Under the pieces are notes generated by a model, which saw nothing but the letters and a program-made list of their open reading frames with translations, was not told the DNA's origin and did not search any database. From Cnuibacter physcomitrellae (GTDB lineage Bacteria > Actinomycetota > Actinomycetes > Actinomycetales > Microbacteriaceae), in NCBI RefSeq assembly GCF_014640535.1, contig NZ_BMHD01000001.1, forward strand, positions 2,965,474 to 3,029,473: 64,000 bases of DNA, given 5' to 3'. The position numbers were made by a program, and so were the translations under genes. Shown in pieces: positions 60,274 to 64,000 of this stretch. Within the stretch, counting starts at the first letter, position 1; each line of letters begins with the position of its first letter.

Positions 60274-60843
60274 TCAGGGCCGCCAGAGGCGGGTGAGCTG
60301 CACCCGGTTGCTGACCCCGATCTTGCGGTAGAGCCGGGACGTGTAGGTCTTCACCGAGTTCAGGCTCAGCCCAAGCCGTGCACCGATCTCCGCGTTGCTC
60401 AGGCCTGCCACGATCAGCTCTGCGACGGCCTGTTCCCGTTCGGACAGGACGAGCCTGATCCGGGTCGGTGGGGCGGCGCCGGTCACGGCAGGCAGCAGCC
60501 CATCGACGACGTCGGCCTTGTCCAGGATGACCGAGACGCCGAGCGCACGTGCCCGGTCGGCGAAGTCCGCTGGCGCATCGGACGTGAGCAGGATCACCCG
60601 CAGCCCGGGGTGCAGCTGCCGTGCGTCGACCGCGGCGCGGAGACCGTGTGGTCCCCGCAGGGTGAGGTCGATGATGAGCACGTCCGGGCGGTGCAGACGG
60701 ACCGCGTCGACGGCAGTCGCGGCGTTGTGAGCTTCGGCGATGACGTGGACCTGGTCGCTGAACGCGAGAAGGTCCGTCACCGCTCGGCGAGCAAGAGGGT
60801 CGTCGTCGACGACGACGATCCGTACGGCAGAGTTCGGGGTCAT
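60274..60843 (-). CDS. NarL/LuxR-type response regulator (orphan, convergent)
   Basis: 189 residues from ATG 60843. Receiver: VVDDDP, phospho-acceptor Asp in LIIDLTLRG, Thr in LLTSD, Lys in ILDKAD. C-terminal LuxR motif LSEREQAVAELIVAGLSNAE and LSLNSVKTYTSRLYRKIGV, clearly paralogous to the 58208 protein. It converges on the helical regulator (5-bp gap) and diverges from the surface-protein gene. Its ribosome site lies inside a hairpin. Confidence 0.88.
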   Translation of the reverse strand: MTPNSAVRIVVVDDDPLARRAVTDLLAFSDQVHVIAEAHNAATAVDAVRLHRPDVLIIDLTLRGPHGLRAAVDARQLHPGLRVILLTSDAPADFADRARALGVSVILDKADVVDGLLPAVTGAAPPTRIRLVLSEREQAVAELIVAGLSNAEIGARLGLSLNSVKTYTSRLYRKIGVSNRVQLTRLWRP

Positions 60844-61267
60844 GGCGGGTCCTGACTGGTGAGGGCTGTCACCAGGACCCAGACGCACGCTTCTCAGAAA
60901 CGTGACACTCCGCCCACACCGACCCGTGAATGGTGCCGGTGAGTGGAGGTGGGCAGAGTCCGGGAGCTCGTCACCGGCGCGGACGCACGTCGGTCGGACA
61001 AGCTCCCAGACGGGCACCCCACGAGTGGGCGCCGACCCGAGGCAGAGAACTGCCGCACCCCGACCGTAGGGGACACCACCCGCGCTCAAGGCCCGGATCC
61101 ACCCTCGGGTGACAAGAACGCAGCCGACTACGCGGCTTTGTCACCCGAAGGTTGATCTTCTCTATCCCCGTTTCCGGCGGATTCGTAGCTTGTGCTCACC
61201 TGCCGTGTGCAGGGCCGTGCCGCCGACCCGTGCGCTGCGGCGACCCGAGGGGAAACAGGGAACACTC
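60844..61267. promoter_or_regulatory. 424-bp divergent regulatory region with two hairpins
   Basis: No gene is supported here. Hairpin 1 (60847-60880): 8-bp arms GGGTCCTG / CAGGACCC plus an inner GTGA/TCAC pair, ending 4 nt from the response-regulator ATG. Hairpin 2 (61105-61148): perfect 11-bp arms TCGGGTGACAA / TTGTCACCCGA with a nested AGCCG/CGGCT stem, about 120 bp before the surface-protein start. I cannot place a convincing -35/-10. Confidence 0.55.
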
Positions 61268-64000
61268 GTGACACAGCCGTCCACCAGCGCCAGGCCACGC
61301 CGCTTGGCCACGATCGTCGCCGCGGTGCTCACACCGCTGCTCGCGATCTCGACCATCCTCGTGGGCGGCACTGCCGCGCACGCCGCGCTGCAGAACGCGC
61401 AGCTGACCGTCGTCACCGACGGCACCGGCCCCTACGACAGCCTCGATGACGGACCGAACAACGGGGTCGTCCGCACCCACGACACCATCGGCTACGGCTG
61501 GCAGTACAACACCGACGCCACTGCCACCGATGTCACCTTCGTGCAGACCATCACCGCACCCGCCTCGGGCGTCACGTTCGACCAGTCCAACCTGGCCCTG
61601 TGTACCGGCCCGAACGGCGGCTCCATCTCCGCAGACGGGAAGACGATCACCTGTCAGCGCTCCCTGCCCGCGAACTCCACCGGCGCCATCCCGATCAGCG
61701 TCACGGTCGACGGCACCAACCCCAACGGCACCCAGATCGTCACCGACCTGACCGCCGACAGCGCCCCCTCCGGCACGGCGACGACCACGATCGTGGCCGC
61801 CCCGAACTTCGACCTGAAGAAGAACATCTACTCCTTCTCCGGTGCCCTGCAGAGGGACGGCGTGTGGGGCCGCTACATCGCCTACTCGTGGGGTGTAACG
61901 GCGCCCTCGTCGTTGAAGGGAAGCGAGAACATCGCTGGACCCGTCACGTTCATCGACGACGTCTCCGGTGTCAGCCCCCACGCGCAGCTGCAGGACTGCC
62001 CTCCCGTGAGCGCCACGCTTGAGGGCTACCCGCTGCCGTACAGCGTGATTGGCATCACCAGCACGTCGAATGCGAACAACTCCGTCATCAACACTGGGAA
62101 CCAGTCCTGCTCCCAGCCGGGCGGTCCGGGAACCCCGATCACGATCACGCTGACGAACCCCGACTGGTCAGCGAACACACTGCCTACGGCCACCGCGGCC
62201 GGCTCGCCCATCGCGTCCGGAACCAACTGGGTTGCTACCGGCGTGTTCTTCCTCTTCGTGCCAGTCGATGACATCGTCGCTGCCGGGGGTTCGCTGAACA
62301 CGACGAACCAGTTCCGTGGTTTCGACCCGGTCTCGATCTCGGGTCAGTCCAACTTCGGTACCGGCTACGAGCCCGGCGGTGACCCGACCGAGCCTGCTTG
62401 CCCGTTCGTCGGCGACAACTCCACCCGCGCCAACAACAACTGCCACTCCACCACCGTCATTGCCAACCAGGGCGGCGCCGACAAGTACTTGCTCAACGCC
62501 GACGCCACCGGATACGCCGGAAACCCCTCCGGACCACACGCCGGCAACGGCGTCGTGGACGCGGGAACCAACTACCAGAGCCAGCTTGTCATGGCCAACT
62601 TCGGTGTCTCAGACTTCACGAACCAGGGCGTCTGCGACGTGTGGGACCCCTCCACCCAGCAGATCACCGCTGCCGGGGATGTGCTGCGCAACGCGACCGA
62701 GCTGCAGACCGCGGGAACGGACTACACCGTCGAGTTCGCTGCACTGCCGTTGACCTCCGAGGATGAGCGTCGCGCCGCGGATTGTGGATCCGGCACCTGG
62801 TACTCGAGCATCGCGGCCGCCGGCGGCCCCAGCGTCGTCAACGCGATCCGATTCAAGGCCAACTGGACGCTGACTCCGAACGAGCAGGACCTGTTCCGGG
62901 TGAAGTTCGTGGCCATGCCCAACCCGTCCGGCACCATCATCGGCGACTGGGCCATGACCAACTTCGGCGGCGGCTGGAGCCAGTCCAGCTACAGCAAGGA
63001 GTCGAACTCCGGCGGCCTCGGCGATCGGGTCATCCTCACTCCTGCGATCGCGACGATCACGAAGAGCACCGCCCCCGCCACCAACTCGGTGCTGGCCGGC
63101 AGCCCGGTGACCTACCAGCTGAACCCTGCATTGACCTCCGGTGCGCAGACACCAGCACCTGTCACGAACGCAACCGTCACTGATCAGCTGCCGTCCTGCC
63201 TGCAGTACGTCGCGGGCTCCTCTTCTGTGCCGGTGATGGTCGCACCGGGCAACGACGGCGCGGACGGGATCCCCTGCACGGGTGATGCTGGTGAGACGGG
63301 ATCGACGCTCACGATCAACCTGGGCACCCGCACCCCGAACCAGGTGATCGACCCGATCACCTACCAGGTCGGCACCCTCGGCACCACCGCGGACGGCACC
63401 CACGCGCCCAACACAGCCGTGGTCTCCTTCGACGGGGTCCAGCCCGACGATCTCGGACGGCGCACCGCGGCGTACGACATCGTCATCCGCAACGTGGCCC
63501 AGTTCTCGATCGCGAAGTCGACCGACACACCGCTGGTGCAGGTGCGGGACTCGTTCCGGTACACGGTGTCCTACCGCAACAACACCGGCCAGGCTGTGCA
63601 GCAGGCGCAGCTGATCGATGAGCTGCCCTACAACGGCGACAGCCGAGGCACCTCCTACACCGGTGCCGTCGCGTTCGCGGGAGCGTCCAACGTGCCGGCC
63701 AACGCCGTCGTGGAGTGCACCACCGACCCGCACCGCAGCATCAACGGCGACCCGGCCGCGAACACCAACACCTGGTCGCCGGTCTGCCCGCCGAACACCA
63801 CCGGCGTCCGCATCACGGTCGCCGGGATCCCGGACGGTGCTGTGGGAGGGGTGATCCTGAACTTCACCGCCACCGGCAACAGCGAGGGAGACCACTACAT
63901 CAACACCGTCGCCGGGGCCCGCGTGACGGGACTTTCGAACCCGATCACCGAGACCGCGCCCGTGCGGGTGGACGTCATCGCGTCCACGATCGGTGACCGG
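61268..64000 (+). CDS. large secreted DUF11/isopeptide-type surface protein (3' end beyond window)
   Basis: 911 residues are visible from GTG 61268 (AGGGGAAACAGGGAA upstream), and the frame is open to the window end. A Sec signal (basic start, hydrophobic 13-34) ends at AHA-AL after residue 39. The next ~550 residues are Ser/Thr/Asn/Gly-rich beta-type sequence. DUF11-like repeats then begin near 595 (ATITKSTAPATNSVLAGSPV) and 744 (FSIAKSTDTPLVQVRDSF). Such proteins are cell-surface adhesins or fibre subunits, often sortase-anchored at the missing C terminus. The neighbouring LuxR regulators may control it. Confidence 0.85.
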   Translation, partial: MTQPSTSARPRRLATIVAAVLTPLLAISTILVGGTAAHAALQNAQLTVVTDGTGPYDSLDDGPNNGVVRTHDTIGYGWQYNTDATATDVTFVQTITAPASGVTFDQSNLALCTGPNGGSISADGKTITCQRSLPANSTGAIPISVTVDGTNPNGTQIVTDLTADSAPSGTATTTIVAAPNFDLKKNIYSFSGALQRDGVWGRYIAYSWGVTAPSSLKGSENIAGPVTFIDDVSGVSPHAQLQDCPPVSATLEGYPLPYSVIGITSTSNANNSVINTGNQSCSQPGGPGTPITITLTNPDWSANTLPTATAAGSPIASGTNWVATGVFFLFVPVDDIVAAGGSLNTTNQFRGFDPVSISGQSNFGTGYEPGGDPTEPACPFVGDNSTRANNNCHSTTVIANQGGADKYLLNADATGYAGNPSGPHAGNGVVDAGTNYQSQLVMANFGVSDFTNQGVCDVWDPSTQQITAAGDVLRNATELQTAGTDYTVEFAALPLTSEDERRAADCGSGTWYSSIAAAGGPSVVNAIRFKANWTLTPNEQDLFRVKFVAMPNPSGTIIGDWAMTNFGGGWSQSSYSKESNSGGLGDRVILTPAIATITKSTAPATNSVLAGSPVTYQLNPALTSGAQTPAPVTNATVTDQLPSCLQYVAGSSSVPVMVAPGNDGADGIPCTGDAGETGSTLTINLGTRTPNQVIDPITYQVGTLGTTADGTHAPNTAVVSFDGVQPDDLGRRTAAYDIVIRNVAQFSIAKSTDTPLVQVRDSFRYTVSYRNNTGQAVQQAQLIDELPYNGDSRGTSYTGAVAFAGASNVPANAVVECTTDPHRSINGDPAANTNTWSPVCPPNTTGVRITVAGIPDGAVGGVILNFTATGNSEGDHYINTVAGARVTGLSNPITETAPVRVDVIASTIGDR

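Noticed and set aside
60943-61155. Small open frames in the divergent region before the surface protein
   Set aside because: No ribosome site, atypical composition, and they overlap the hairpin; treated as non-coding.

Overview
The window is high-GC (about 70 %) DNA from an actinobacterium. Gene content and relatives point to the family Microbacteriaceae, though no rRNA or other marker is present to fix the genus. Signs include an AmaP/CsbD stress cassette, LAxTG-type sortase signals, many GTG starts with GGAGG-type sites, ATGA-coupled operons, and a vitamin B6 catabolic pathway known from Microbacterium. I see no tRNA, rRNA, IS element, phage gene or CRISPR array.

Region by region. (1) 1-7.2 kb: end of an Asp23/AmaP-type envelope-stress operon with CsbD, assorted redox and regulatory genes, gluconokinase, and a 0.55-kb array of ~103-bp tandem repeats. 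(2) 7.2-20 kb: a sugar epimerase-like gene, then a locus matching D-apiose/D-apionate catabolism: D-apionate lactonase, D-apionate oxidoisomerase, a DUF1537 kinase, a RuBisCO-like protein, a ribose-type ABC importer with two permeases, an FCD/GntR regulator with a clear operator, and an SDR dehydrogenase. (3) 20-24.4 kb: a methyltransferase and an iron-siderophore-type ABC importer behind a Fur-type box. (4) 24.4-32.4 kb: an MFS exporter, a lactonase-family protein, a GH140-type apiosidase-like glycosidase, an IclR regulator, a KDG-kinase/KDPG-aldolase pair, an aldose epimerase and a LacI regulator. (5) 32.5-39.6 kb: an oxidoreductase/TetR pair with twin operators, then an exopolysaccharide operon (GH26-like/OpgC acyltransferase fusion, GT2 synthase, STAS protein). 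(6) 39.7-58.1 kb: a nearly complete vitamin B6 degradation locus. (7) 58.2-64 kb: three LuxR-type regulators facing a large secreted DUF11 surface protein cut by the window end.

The B6 locus has recognisable versions of pyridoxine 4-oxidase, pyridoxal 4-dehydrogenase, 4-pyridoxolactonase, the 5-formyl acid dehydrogenase, the dicarboxylate decarboxylase, the FAD ring-opening oxygenase, the acetamidomethylene-succinate hydrolase and pyridoxamine-pyruvate transaminase. It also carries a BMP/PnrA-type ABC importer and an IclR regulator. Three promoters share a site, GTTWC-N6-GTAAA(A)C. In two of them it lies exactly 14 bp, and in the third 24 bp, upstream of the predicted -35. This suggests one regulon and makes the BMP importer a candidate vitamin B6 importer. 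That site, the importer assignment, the apiose regions and the unassigned B6-locus genes are the main items worth a second look.
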